Assembly: GCA_964417875.1 (NCBI GenBank)
Contig: CAYQJU010000005.1
Location: 1 to 64,000 of the forward strand
DNA: 64,000 nucleotides
DNA from: ZC4RG30 sp964417875
GTDB lineage: Bacteria > Pseudomonadota > Gammaproteobacteria > Steroidobacterales > Steroidobacteraceae
Direction of reading: 5' to 3'
Below, in pieces: positions 23,778-35,300 of the stretch. The translations under genes and the position numbers were made by a program. Position 1 is the stretch's first letter; each line of letters opens with the position of its first letter. Under the pieces are notes generated by a model. It did not search any database. It was not told where the DNA came from and was given only the letters and a program-made list of their open reading frames with translations.

Positions 23778-26399
23778 TCAGGCCGTAGCAGCCCGCGGCG
23801 GCGCCGGCGCCAGATATCCCACCACCGTGCACAGCAATCCATAGCCGATGAACGAGGCGATGCCCGGCAGGTTGCCCAGGTGCAGCCGGTCGACCAGCAC
23901 CAGCTTGGCCAGCACCACCGCCATCAGCACCGCACCCACCAGCCACAGCTCGCGCTGGCGCCGGTGTGATCCGGCCACCCAGCCCGCCACGCCGAGCACG
24001 CTCCACACCAGGCTCAGGCTGGCCTGGGCAAGGGCAGTATCGAACAGCCTGCCATCCCAGGGCAGATCGCCCAGCTGGTGCACGGCGCGCAACGTGACCG
24101 AGGTCGCCACCAGGAACAGCGCACCGGCCAGCACCGGCGCGCGCAATGCCTGCACCACTGCCGGCACGGCATTGCGGAAGAAGCCGACAGCCAGCAGCAG
24201 CACGCTGCCACAGAGCACCAGTTCCACCGGGTTCAGCAGCGGGATCCACGGCAGCGGCGCGGCATCGCCGGGCACCAGCAGCAGCCCCAGTGCGATCACG
24301 GCCACGATGGCAAACCATGTGGTGAGCAGCGGCACGCGCCAGGCATCGAAGCGCTGCTGCAGGGGCCAGCTCATCCATCGCGGCTGCCCGGTCAGCAGAC
24401 CGCCGACCAGGAGCCAGGGCAGTGCAAAGGCCGCATGCCGCCAGCCTTCGGCCAGGTCCGCCGTGGCGCACACCCAGCGCAGCCACAGCGCCACCACCAG
24501 CGTCAGCGCAATGAGCCACGCGCCATGCGCGATTGCCACGGCATGGCGCGACGCATGCACGCGCAGCGCATGCAGGGCAAACGCGCCCAGCAATGCAAAG
24601 CCCGCCCACGCGGCAAGACCTGCACCCTCGAAGGGATGCGCAACCTGCTGAACCTGCGACAGCGCCAGCGGCACGGCCGCGGCCAGCGCGGCGGCAATGG
24701 TCCAGGCCAGCGCCGGGCCACGATCCAGGCGCAATGCCAGCGCCGCTGCCGCTGCGGTGAAGGCGGCAAGACCGATGCGCGCGGCATCGCCGGCGTCGAC
24801 CGGCACGAACAGGCCGATCTCGCGGTTGGTAGCCACCAGCCACCACGTCAGGCCCCACAGGTACCAGGCCAGTCCGTAGTCGTCATCATCGGCTCCCGCA
24901 CGCACCACGCTCCATGCGCTGGCGAAGCCGGCCAGCGACAGCAGCAGCATGCCCATGAAGGCGGCATTGGCCAGCGGCTGCAACGCATCGGTCGTGCCGA
25001 TCACCTGCGCCATCTGCAGCGCGGCCAGCAGCTGCAGTGCCGTGCCCGCCCAGCGGGACAGGCGTCGTGACTGCGCGGTGCCGAACCACACCAGTGCCGC
25101 GCCCTCCAGCGCGAACACGCTGGCGGTCGCCTCTGCCGACAGGGCCAGCGGCGCCGCCAGCGTGGCAAAGCCCACGGCCAGCGCCGCGTACGCCTGCTGC
25201 AGCAGCGGCACCGGTGCGCGACGCCCCCGCGCCAGCACTGCATACAGCGCGCCCAGCCCCAGCGCACTGGCCGCCAGTGCAGGGTCATTGCCGTCGAGCA
25301 ATGCGGCGAGCTGCGCGAAGGCCACCAGCGGTGTGCCGAACACCAGGCTGGCATCCACGATGCGGCGCCCGGCGGCATCGGCCCGGCGAGCATGCAGCAG
25401 CGGCAGCAGCAGGTAGAAGCCGAAGAACAGCAGCAGGAACGGCAGCGTGGTGGCGAACTTGTCCGGCGAATAGTGCTCGATGCCCCACAGCGTGCCGATG
25501 CCGAAGGTGAAGGCAAAGCCCAGCAGGTTCAGCTCGCGCCAGGAGCGGTACCACGCGATGGCAAAGATGGCCGCATTCAGCACGGCATAGAATGAGAACA
25601 GCACCACGTGGTTGCCGGCGCCGGTGCTCATCAGCACTGGCGCGAGGAAGCCGGCAAGGATGCCGAGCACGGCCAGCGCGCGCTCCTCCTGCAACACTGC
25701 CAGCAATCCGGCCGCGGCAGCCAGCACCACCCAGGCGCCGAAGGCCACGGCCGGATCGAGCAGGTCATAGAGACGGTACGCCGCGAATGCCGTCATCAGC
25801 AGCACGCCGATGGCGCCACCCTGCACGCTCAGCGCGAAGGTGCGGCGCAGCCGGCGCTGCCGCCAGCCGAAGGCCAGTGCTGCCAGCGCCAGCACGGCAA
25901 TGCCGGTCAGGCGCCACTGGATCGGGAAGTGCAGCCAGCCCTGGTCGGCCACGTACTTCAGCAGCGCGGCGACACCGGCGAACAGCACCACGATGCCGAC
26001 CTTGACCGGCACATTGCCATGCGTGAACCAGCGCCTGATGCGCGCGGCGATTGCATCGATCCAGCCGGCATCAGGATGAGCCTCGCGCGAACGTGATGGC
26101 CGCGGCGGTGCGGATTGCTGCGTCGTGGCCGGAGCGGATTGTGAACGCGCAGGGACCTGCGATGTATCGGTGGCCGTTTCGCCCGGCCGGGAGCCGGTGC
26201 GCACTGCGGTCGGGGGCTGCGACGTCTGGTCCCCGGCATCAGCCGCCGTGCGCTGCACCTGGTGCGAGAGCACCTCCACCCGCCGCTCCAGCCGTTCGAT
26301 GCGCACCCGCATCTCCCGCGTGCGTGACAGCGCGATCGCCACGGCCACGGGAACGCCAATCAGCAGCGCCAGCACCAGCAGTCCGGACAAGAATCCCAC
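23778..26399 (-). CDS. DUF2339 multispanning membrane protein
   Basis: An 873-residue inner-membrane protein. An N-terminal anchor (about 4-22) is followed by a coiled coil (about 28-50), a Ser/Thr/Pro/Gln-rich linker (about 55-100) and then some 25 hydrophobic segments with short loops, as in the DUF2339 family. The function of this family is not established. Landmarks are GNVPVKVGIVVLFAGVAALLKY and the repeated aliphatic helices. The start is GTG 26399 with GGAGG 6-10 bp upstream; the extension to an earlier start reads unrelated sequence. It is followed after 80 bp by the secreted repeat protein, perhaps a functional partner. Confidence 0.85.
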   Translation of the reverse strand: MGFLSGLLVLALLIGVPVAVAIALSRTREMRVRIERLERRVEVLSHQVQRTAADAGDQTSQPPTAVRTGSRPGETATDTSQVPARSQSAPATTQQSAPPRPSRSREAHPDAGWIDAIAARIRRWFTHGNVPVKVGIVVLFAGVAALLKYVADQGWLHFPIQWRLTGIAVLALAALAFGWRQRRLRRTFALSVQGGAIGVLLMTAFAAYRLYDLLDPAVAFGAWVVLAAAAGLLAVLQEERALAVLGILAGFLAPVLMSTGAGNHVVLFSFYAVLNAAIFAIAWYRSWRELNLLGFAFTFGIGTLWGIEHYSPDKFATTLPFLLLFFGFYLLLPLLHARRADAAGRRIVDASLVFGTPLVAFAQLAALLDGNDPALAASALGLGALYAVLARGRRAPVPLLQQAYAALAVGFATLAAPLALSAEATASVFALEGAALVWFGTAQSRRLSRWAGTALQLLAALQMAQVIGTTDALQPLANAAFMGMLLLSLAGFASAWSVVRAGADDDDYGLAWYLWGLTWWLVATNREIGLFVPVDAGDAARIGLAAFTAAAAALALRLDRGPALAWTIAAALAAAVPLALSQVQQVAHPFEGAGLAAWAGFALLGAFALHALRVHASRHAVAIAHGAWLIALTLVVALWLRWVCATADLAEGWRHAAFALPWLLVGGLLTGQPRWMSWPLQQRFDAWRVPLLTTWFAIVAVIALGLLLVPGDAAPLPWIPLLNPVELVLCGSVLLLAVGFFRNAVPAVVQALRAPVLAGALFLVATSVTLRAVHQLGDLPWDGRLFDTALAQASLSLVWSVLGVAGWVAGSHRRQRELWLVGAVLMAVVLAKLVLVDRLHLGNLPGIASFIGYGLLCTVVGYLAPAPPRAATA

Positions 26400-26493
26400 G
26401 CGACCTCCCTGACGATCCCCGCGACCGATGCAGGCTAATGGGGGTGCCGCAGCATGATCCACTGCGCCACATCCGGCATCACTGCACGATACC

Positions 26494-27404
<911 letters not shown>

Positions 27405-27406
27405 TG

Positions 27407-28465
27407 CTATCCGGCGGCGGCCGCCGGCGATGCGGTGTCGGAATCGGACACGCCCAGGCGCTGGTGCATCACCGGGCTCGTGGTCGTGTACTGCAGGAAC
27501 TGGCGCTTCTGCGGATAGAGATGGTGCTGGATGCCGAAAGCCGCCAGCGCCGCCTCGTGGAAGCCGGACAGGATCAGCTTCTTCTTGCCCGGATAGGTGT
27601 TGATGTCGCCCACCGCGAAGATGCCCGGCACATTCGTCTGGAATTTCTCGGTATCCACACGCAGCGCCTTCTTTTCAAGCTCGAGGCCCCACTCGGCAAT
27701 CGGGCCGAGCTTCGGCGCCAGCCCGAAGAAGGCCAGCAGGCAGTCGGCATCCAGCGCATGCAGCGTGCCGCCGGCATCCTTGACGTTGACGCCGGTCAAC
27801 CGGTCGCCGCTGGTGATCAGCGAGGCGGCGGTGCCTTCGATGAAACGGATCTTTCCGGCGGCGGCCAGCGCCTGCATCTTCTGCACCGAGGCCGGCGCGG
27901 CGCGGAAGTCGGCGCGCCGATGCACCAGCGTCAGCGACGCAGCCTTGCCGGCCAGGTCGAGCGTCCAGTCCAGCGCCGAGTCGCCGCCGCCGAAGATCAC
28001 CAGGTGCCTGCCGTGGAAATCCGCCGCGGACTGCACGCGATAGAAGATCTGGCTGCCTTCGAACCGGTCGGCGTTCTCGACGCCCAGGCGACGCGGCTGG
28101 AAGGAACCCACGCCGCCGGCGATGACGATGGCACCGGCATCGAATTTCAGACCACCGGCGGTCTCCACATCGAACCGACCGTCCTCACGCCGGTTCACCA
28201 CCGTGACCTCGTGGCCGAAGTGCATCTCTGCACCGAAGGGTGCGATCTGCTCGAGCAGCCGGTCGATCAGTTCCTGCGCGCCGCACACGGGCAACGCCGG
28301 GATGTCATAGATGGGCTTCTCGGGATACAGCTCGGTGCACTGCCCGCCCGGCTTCGACAAGGAGTCGAGCAGATGGCACTTGATGCCGAGCAGGCCGAGT
28401 TCGAAGACCTGGAACAGCCCGCAGGGGCCGGCGCCAACGATGACGACTTCCGTCTGGATGATCAT
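27407..28465 (-). CDS. Thioredoxin-reductase-like ferredoxin--NADP+ reductase
   Basis: A 352-residue flavoprotein with an N-terminal FAD Rossmann motif (VVIVGAGPCGLFQVFELG), an NADPH site (HLVIFGGGDSALDW) and the C-terminal FAD motif (GIFAVGDINTYPGKKKLI). The CxxC redox pair of true thioredoxin reductases is missing, which marks the YumC-type ferredoxin/flavodoxin reductases. The C-terminal extension beyond about residue 325 covers the flavin in this group. The [2Fe-2S] ferredoxin at 1825-2142 is a possible redox partner. Confidence 0.93.
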   Translation of the reverse strand: MIIQTEVVIVGAGPCGLFQVFELGLLGIKCHLLDSLSKPGGQCTELYPEKPIYDIPALPVCGAQELIDRLLEQIAPFGAEMHFGHEVTVVNRREDGRFDVETAGGLKFDAGAIVIAGGVGSFQPRRLGVENADRFEGSQIFYRVQSAADFHGRHLVIFGGGDSALDWTLDLAGKAASLTLVHRRADFRAAPASVQKMQALAAAGKIRFIEGTAASLITSGDRLTGVNVKDAGGTLHALDADCLLAFFGLAPKLGPIAEWGLELEKKALRVDTEKFQTNVPGIFAVGDINTYPGKKKLILSGFHEAALAAFGIQHHLYPQKRQFLQYTTTSPVMHQRLGVSDSDTASPAAAAG

Positions 28466-28498
28466 GCGCGAACCTGGATGGAAAGCTGGCGCGCGCGC

Positions 28499-28798
28499 TC
28501 AGGCGCGGCCGGCGTTGGAATCGGTGGGCGTGTGGTAGTACTCGCTGTCGCTGGCCAGTTCGCGGACCAGGCGACGCAGTTCCTCTACGCGGGCCTCGGC
28601 GGTGCTGATCGGCAGGCAGTCCTGGCAGCGCGGGTCGCCGCAGGGTTGGCGGGAGTACAGCCAGTACTGCACCGCGCCGGCCAGCAGGCCGTCGGCAATG
28701 TCCCAGAGATCGGCGTCCTTGTCCTTGTCCGCCAGTTTGTTGCCGAGATCGACTGCCTTGGCAAAGGCTGCCTCGAAACTTTCAGGGGTAGCGCTCAT
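28499..28798 (-). CDS. Small conserved-type protein with CxxxxCxxC motif, unknown
   Basis: A 99-residue soluble protein, mostly alpha-helical and acidic, with a cysteine cluster CGDPRCQDC near residue 57 that could bind zinc or an Fe-S centre. I do not recognise the family. Start ATG 28798 is preceded by TATAGT (28814-28809), leaving a predicted leader of about 4 nt and no Shine-Dalgarno. It is divergent from marR and follows the ferredoxin reductase gene's upstream side with a 33-bp gap, so it may head the fnr-tesB operon. Confidence 0.7.
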   Translation of the reverse strand: MSATPESFEAAFAKAVDLGNKLADKDKDADLWDIADGLLAGAVQYWLYSRQPCGDPRCQDCLPISTAEARVEELRRLVRELASDSEYYHTPTDSNAGRA

Positions 28799-28836
28799 AA
28801 GATGCGGCACTATACCTGAAGGCATTCTCGCGGGGG

Positions 28837-28865
28837 TTGACCGTAACTGCCTGTGCAGATACTGT
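28837..28865 (+). promoter_or_regulatory. Promoter of the marR gene (leaderless)
   Basis: TTGACC (28837-28842), a 17-bp spacer and TACTGT (28860-28865). The MarR ATG is at 28872, where a transcription start 6-7 nt after the -10 box would fall. No Shine-Dalgarno precedes the ATG. Confidence 0.6.
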
Positions 28866-28871
28866 GGCACG

Positions 28872-29348
28872 ATGAGCAACGAGAAACTTCCCATCCCCGA
28901 CTTCTATCGCGGCGACAACTGGTCCGCGGAAGAATCCATCGGCTACCTGCTGCGCACCACCGTCTCGACACTGATGCGTGCGGCTGAAGCGGCCATGCGG
29001 CCGTACGGTCTCACCTCGGTGCAATGGGCGCCGCTGATGATCATCTCGCGCGGTGGCAATCCCACCGCGGCAAGCCTGGCGCGCGACCTGAACACCGACA
29101 CGGGTGCGATGACACGCATGCTCGACCGGCTGGAAGCCAAGGGCCTGTTGATGCGCACGCGTAGTTCCACCGACCGTCGTGTGGTCGAACTGTCGCTCAC
29201 CGAGCAGGGACGCGAGCTCACCACGAAGATCCCGCACCATCTGGCCGCGGTCTACAACAGTCACCTCGCCGGCTTCAGCCTCGATGAATTCAACCACCTG
29301 AAGCAACTGCTGCGGCGGATCATCGCCAACCGCGACACCAGCGTCTGA
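28872..29348 (+). CDS. MarR-family transcriptional regulator
   Basis: A 158-residue winged-helix dimer. The recognition region reads NPTAASLARDLNTDTGAMTRMLDRLEAKGLL and the wing STDRRVVELSLTEQG (quoted in parts: AASLARDLNTDTGAM, STDRRVVELSLT). The N- and C-terminal helices provide dimerisation. It is followed on the opposite strand by an ABC exporter gene (10-bp convergent gap), and MarR proteins often control efflux systems, but no operator pair was identified. The ligand is unknown. Confidence 0.93.
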   Translation: MSNEKLPIPDFYRGDNWSAEESIGYLLRTTVSTLMRAAEAAMRPYGLTSVQWAPLMIISRGGNPTAASLARDLNTDTGAMTRMLDRLEAKGLLMRTRSSTDRRVVELSLTEQGRELTTKIPHHLAAVYNSHLAGFSLDEFNHLKQLLRRIIANRDTSV

Positions 29349-29358
29349 CGACATTTCC

Positions 29359-31203
<1,845 letters not shown>

Positions 31204-31306
31204 GGGATACCCGGAGTTTAAGGGGAAATCCGGGGGGAAAACTGCTACGCTCGCGGCCCCTTTTTTTCAAGGCCCATGCCGTACTGGTCGGCATTCCCAA
31301 GCATCC

Positions 31307-33133
31307 ATGCAGCGCCCGATCCGCAACATCGCCATCATCGCACACGTCGACCATGGCAAGACCACGCTGGTGGACTGTCTCCTGAAGCAGTCCGGCACCT
31401 TCGCCGCCCACGAGAAAGTGGGCGAGCGCATCATGGATTCCAATGCCATCGAGAAGGAACGCGGCATCACCATCCTGGCGAAGAACTGCGCCATCGACTA
31501 TGGCGGCGTGCGCATCAACGTGCTTGATACTCCCGGGCACGCCGACTTCGGCGGCGAGGTCGAGCGGGTGCTGTCGATGGTCGATGGCGTGGTGCTGCTG
31601 GTCGATGCGGTCGAAGGGCCGATGCCGCAGACGCGCTTCGTGACGCGCAAGGCACTGGCACTGGGCCACAAGGCCATCGTGGTGGTGAACAAGATCGATC
31701 GTCCCGGCGCACGACCCGGCTGGGTCATCGACCAGACCTTCGACCTGTTCGACAAGCTCGGCGCCACCGACGAACAGCTCGACTTCCCGGTGGTCTATGC
31801 CTCTGCCCTGCAGGGCTGGGCCAGCCTCGACGCCACCGCGCAGCAGCCGGACATGAGCGCGCTGTTCGAGGCCATCCTGAAATACGTGCCGGAACCCGTC
31901 GCCGACCCCGAAGGTCCGCTACAGCTGCAGATCTCGACGCTCGACCACAATTCATACGTCGGTCGCATCGGCATTGGCCGCATCCGTCGCGGCCGCGTGA
32001 AGCAGGGCCAGAACGTCGTGTTGCGCCATGGCGATGAAGACTGCGGCACCGGCAGGATCGCGCAGGTGCTGGCATTCAAGGGACTTGAGCGCGGGCCGGT
32101 CGACAGCGCCGGCGCCGGCGACATCGTCGCCATCACCGGCATCGACGATGTGAACATCGGCATCACGGTCTGCGATGCCGAGCACCCCGAAGGCCTGCCG
32201 CCGATCGCGGTCGACGAGCCCACGCTGGCGATGATGTTCCAGGTGAACACCTCGCCGCTGGCCGGCCGCGAGGGCAAGTTCGTCACCAGCCGCCAGATCC
32301 GCGAGCGGCTGATGCGCGAACTGGAGCGCAATGTGGCGCTGCGCGTCGAAGACACGGTCGACGCCGATGTGTTCCGGGTTTCCGGCCGCGGCGAACTGCA
32401 CCTGACCATCCTCATCGAGAACATGCGCCGCGAGGGTTACGAACTGGCGGTATCGCGCCCGCAGGTGCTTCTGAAGACCATCGACGGCGTGACGCACGAG
32501 CCCTATGAATCGCTCACCGTCGACGTCGAGGAGTCGCACCAGGGCGGCGTGATGGAGGCCCTGGGCCAGCGCCGCGCCGAGATGCGCGACCTGTCCACAG
32601 ACGGCCAGGGTCGCGTGCGAATCGAATACCGCGTGCCGGCCCGCGGCCTGATCGGCTTCCAGGGCGAGTTCATGAACCTGACGCGCGGCACCGGCCTGAT
32701 GAGTCATGTGTTCGACGGCTATGGCCCGATGAAGGGCGAGGTGGCCGAACGGCGCAATGGCGTGCTGATCAGCAACGAGGACGGTGATGCCGTGGCCTAT
32801 GCGCTGTGGTACCTGCAGGAGCGCGGCCGCATGTTCGTGAACCCGGGCGACAAGCTCTATGAGGGCATGGTGATCGGCATCCACAGCCGCGAGAACGACC
32901 TGGTGGTGAACCCGATCAAGACCAAGAAGCTCAGCAACGTGCGCGCCTCGGGCAAGGACGACGCCGTGCTGCTGACCCCGCCCATCGAGCTGACGCTCGA
33001 ATACGCGGTGGAATTCATCGCCGACGACGAACTCGTCGAGGTCACGCCGCAGTCGATCCGCATCCGCAAGCGGCACCTTTCGGAGAACGATCGCAAGCGC
33101 CATGCGCGCGCGGCGGAGGCCCAGACCGCCTGA
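31307..33133 (+). CDS. typA: Ribosome-associated GTPase TypA/BipA
   Basis: A 608-residue translational GTPase with EF-G-like domains, needed for ribosome assembly and stress growth. The G motifs are AHVDHGKTT (residues 12-20), DTPGHADFGGEVERVL and VNKIDRPGAR. The C-terminal BipA-specific domain carries KTKKLSNVRASGKDDAV. ATG 31307 gives the usual N-terminus; the reading frame extends upstream without family similarity. The rhomboid gene begins on the last base of its stop codon (TGATG), so the two are translationally coupled. Confidence 0.98.
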   Translation: MQRPIRNIAIIAHVDHGKTTLVDCLLKQSGTFAAHEKVGERIMDSNAIEKERGITILAKNCAIDYGGVRINVLDTPGHADFGGEVERVLSMVDGVVLLVDAVEGPMPQTRFVTRKALALGHKAIVVVNKIDRPGARPGWVIDQTFDLFDKLGATDEQLDFPVVYASALQGWASLDATAQQPDMSALFEAILKYVPEPVADPEGPLQLQISTLDHNSYVGRIGIGRIRRGRVKQGQNVVLRHGDEDCGTGRIAQVLAFKGLERGPVDSAGAGDIVAITGIDDVNIGITVCDAEHPEGLPPIAVDEPTLAMMFQVNTSPLAGREGKFVTSRQIRERLMRELERNVALRVEDTVDADVFRVSGRGELHLTILIENMRREGYELAVSRPQVLLKTIDGVTHEPYESLTVDVEESHQGGVMEALGQRRAEMRDLSTDGQGRVRIEYRVPARGLIGFQGEFMNLTRGTGLMSHVFDGYGPMKGEVAERRNGVLISNEDGDAVAYALWYLQERGRMFVNPGDKLYEGMVIGIHSRENDLVVNPIKTKKLSNVRASGKDDAVLLTPPIELTLEYAVEFIADDELVEVTPQSIRIRKRHLSENDRKRHARAAEAQTA

Positions 33134-33738
33134 TGACGCCGGTCGCGCGCAACATCCTGATCGCCTGCGTGGCAGGCTACATCCTCGACAGCTTCGTGCT
33201 GGTGGGGCTGCGGGATGTCTTCGCGCTCTGGCCAGTGCATGACCTGCCCGTCATGCCCTCCTTCCAGCCCTGGCAGCTGGTCACCTATGCCTTCCTGCAT
33301 GGTGGCCTGACGCACCTGTTCTTCAACATGTTCGCGCTGTACATGTTCGGCTCGTCGATCGAGGAGCTGATGGGCTCGCGGCGCTTCCTGATCTACTACC
33401 TGGTCTGCGTGATCACCGCGGCGATCGCGCAGCTGATCGTGCAGCAGGGCGGGGGCGGTTTCCCGGTGGCCACCGTCGGCGCATCCGGCGGGGTCTTCGG
33501 ACTGCTGCTGGCCTATGGCATGGCCTTCCCGCGCCGCCAGCTGATGCTGATCTTCCCGCCGATCCCGATGCCGGCATGGCTGTTCGTGACGCTGTATGGC
33601 CTGCTCGAGCTTTACCTCGGCTTCACCGCGCGCAACAGCGGCGTGGCGCATTTCGCCCACCTGGGCGGCATGGCCGGCGGCCTGGCCCTGATCCTCTACT
33701 GGCGCCAGCAGGGGCGCCGGGGCAACTTCAGGCGCTGA
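33133..33738 (+). CDS. Rhomboid-family intramembrane serine protease
   Basis: A 201-residue polytopic inner-membrane protease with six membrane helices. The catalytic serine is S118 in GASGGVFGL and the paired histidine is H176 in AHFAHLGGMAGG; the HxxxxHLxxNM-type element is present as HGGLTHLFFNMFALY. This is the GlpG-like architecture. Rhombosortases, which cut GlyGly-CTERM signals, are a branch of this family, and a protein with such a signal lies 3 kb away (36718-39336). Whether this protein is that processing enzyme cannot be decided from sequence alone. Its end overlaps the convergent diguanylate cyclase gene by 11 bp. Confidence 0.93.
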   Translation: MTPVARNILIACVAGYILDSFVLVGLRDVFALWPVHDLPVMPSFQPWQLVTYAFLHGGLTHLFFNMFALYMFGSSIEELMGSRRFLIYYLVCVITAAIAQLIVQQGGGGFPVATVGASGGVFGLLLAYGMAFPRRQLMLIFPPIPMPAWLFVTLYGLLELYLGFTARNSGVAHFAHLGGMAGGLALILYWRQQGRRGNFRR

Positions 33739-35173
33739 CCACGCGGTTGCGGCCGCCCTGCTTGGCCCGGTACATGGCCTTGTCGGCGCGGTCGAAGGCA
33801 TCATCGTCCGCATCGCCCTCGCGCAGCTGCGTGATGCCGCAGGACACCGTCACCCACACCGGCTTGCCGCGGAAGTGAAAGCCGATCTGCGCCACCGCCT
33901 CGCGCATGCGGTTGGCCAGGCGCACGCCGTCTTCGAGCGAGGTACCCGGCAGCAGCATCACGAATTCCTCGCCGCCATAGCGGGCGACGAAATCGGTGCC
34001 GCGGATGGCCTTGGCCAGCGATTCGGCCACCACTGCCAGCACCTTGTCGCCGGCGCGATGCCCATAGCTGTCATTGATGGCCTTGAAGTGGTCGATGTCC
34101 CAGGCCAGCACGCAGGTGGGCTGGCGGAAGCGCCGCCAGCGGTCGCACTCGGCGGCGAAACGCTGGTCCCAGGCCATGCGGTTGCCGATGCGCGTCAGCG
34201 GATCGAGCAGTGACAGGCGCTTCTCGCTCGACAGGCGCGCCTGCAGGCGGCGCGCCTCGGATTCCATCTGGTCCATGCGCTCGCGCAGGCTCTCGGTGCG
34301 CGCGATCGCCTGGCGCGCGCGCTCTTCCTCGCGCAGGCGGAACAGGTGCAGGTGCTGGCCGATCGCATCAAGGCGACTGCGCAGCTGCTCGCGGATCTGC
34401 GCCAGGTCGCCGCCGCTTTCGACGCTCTCGCCGATGGCGCGCATCTCGCCGCTGATCTGCATGTTCAGCGTCACCGTGGATGCGGTGCGGCCGGATTCGT
34501 CCTCGCCGTGCCCGGCAATGTAGCGGGTCAGCGAATCGAGCCGGTCGAGCATCTGTCCGAGCAGGGTCTCCAGCTCGCGGCGGGACTTCTCCAGTTCGGC
34601 AATGCGCTGCAGGGCAAGGCCAGCGACCTTCTCGATCAGATGCAGCTTGTGATCGTCCGGCATCGGCTGCGCCAGCTCGGCTTCGATGGCAGCGGCCGCT
34701 GCAGCCAGCTGCGGTTCGCGTGCCAGCTCCTCGAGCAGCAGCGACAGCACCGCGCGGGTGCTGGGTTCCAGCGCGAGGGAATCTGCCTGCAGCGGGGCAT
34801 CGGCCGGCGCAGCCGGAGTCAATGTTGCGGTTGGTGTCGGCGCCTGTGCTGGTGCCTGACCCGGCTCGACCCCGGCCGGTGCCGGCGGGATGCGGGCCGG
34901 GGGCGCATCCATTTCGAGCACCACATCGGCGATGACCTTGCCCAGCGGCTCCAGCTGCTCGAATGGCACCATGCGACGCACCGCATCGCGCAGCGTCTGC
35001 AGCACGTCGTCCAGGCGCGGGGACTGGCCCTGCGCAGCAAGGCAAAGCCGCCCGACCAGCTTGTAGAGCACCTCCAGCTGGGCGCGGCTCTGGTGCCCTT
35101 CCTGTTCTACGGCCCTGAGGCTGTCGTAGTACTTTCTGCGCCAGTCTTCCTGATCGGCAAGCCGGGATAGCAT
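33728..35173 (-). CDS. Diguanylate cyclase (GGEEF) with DgcP-like N-terminus
   Basis: A 481-residue protein that should make cyclic di-GMP from GTP. The C-terminal GGDEF-type domain carries an intact GGEEF (residues 400-404) and an inhibitory RxxD site (RGTD, 391-394), so product inhibition is expected. The N-terminal 300 residues have no membrane segment; they hold a helical domain starting RRKYYDSLRAVEQEG, an Ala/Pro/Thr-rich linker (about 90-135) and coiled coils (about 190-310). This layout recalls the Pseudomonas DgcP type. ATG 35173 is preceded by GAGGG. Confidence 0.92.
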   Translation of the reverse strand: MLSRLADQEDWRRKYYDSLRAVEQEGHQSRAQLEVLYKLVGRLCLAAQGQSPRLDDVLQTLRDAVRRMVPFEQLEPLGKVIADVVLEMDAPPARIPPAPAGVEPGQAPAQAPTPTATLTPAAPADAPLQADSLALEPSTRAVLSLLLEELAREPQLAAAAAAIEAELAQPMPDDHKLHLIEKVAGLALQRIAELEKSRRELETLLGQMLDRLDSLTRYIAGHGEDESGRTASTVTLNMQISGEMRAIGESVESGGDLAQIREQLRSRLDAIGQHLHLFRLREEERARQAIARTESLRERMDQMESEARRLQARLSSEKRLSLLDPLTRIGNRMAWDQRFAAECDRWRRFRQPTCVLAWDIDHFKAINDSYGHRAGDKVLAVVAESLAKAIRGTDFVARYGGEEFVMLLPGTSLEDGVRLANRMREAVAQIGFHFRGKPVWVTVSCGITQLREGDADDDAFDRADKAMYRAKQGGRNRVVSA

Positions 35174-35300
35174 CGAGCCCTCGTTCGTTCCCGCGGCAAA
35201 TCTATACTGGCCAACGGCTGCCGGAGCGTGCACGGTTTGCGCTTTTCGCAACCGGGCACTGGCGAGGCGGTCTGTGACACACAGCACAGGGGAGAATTGG

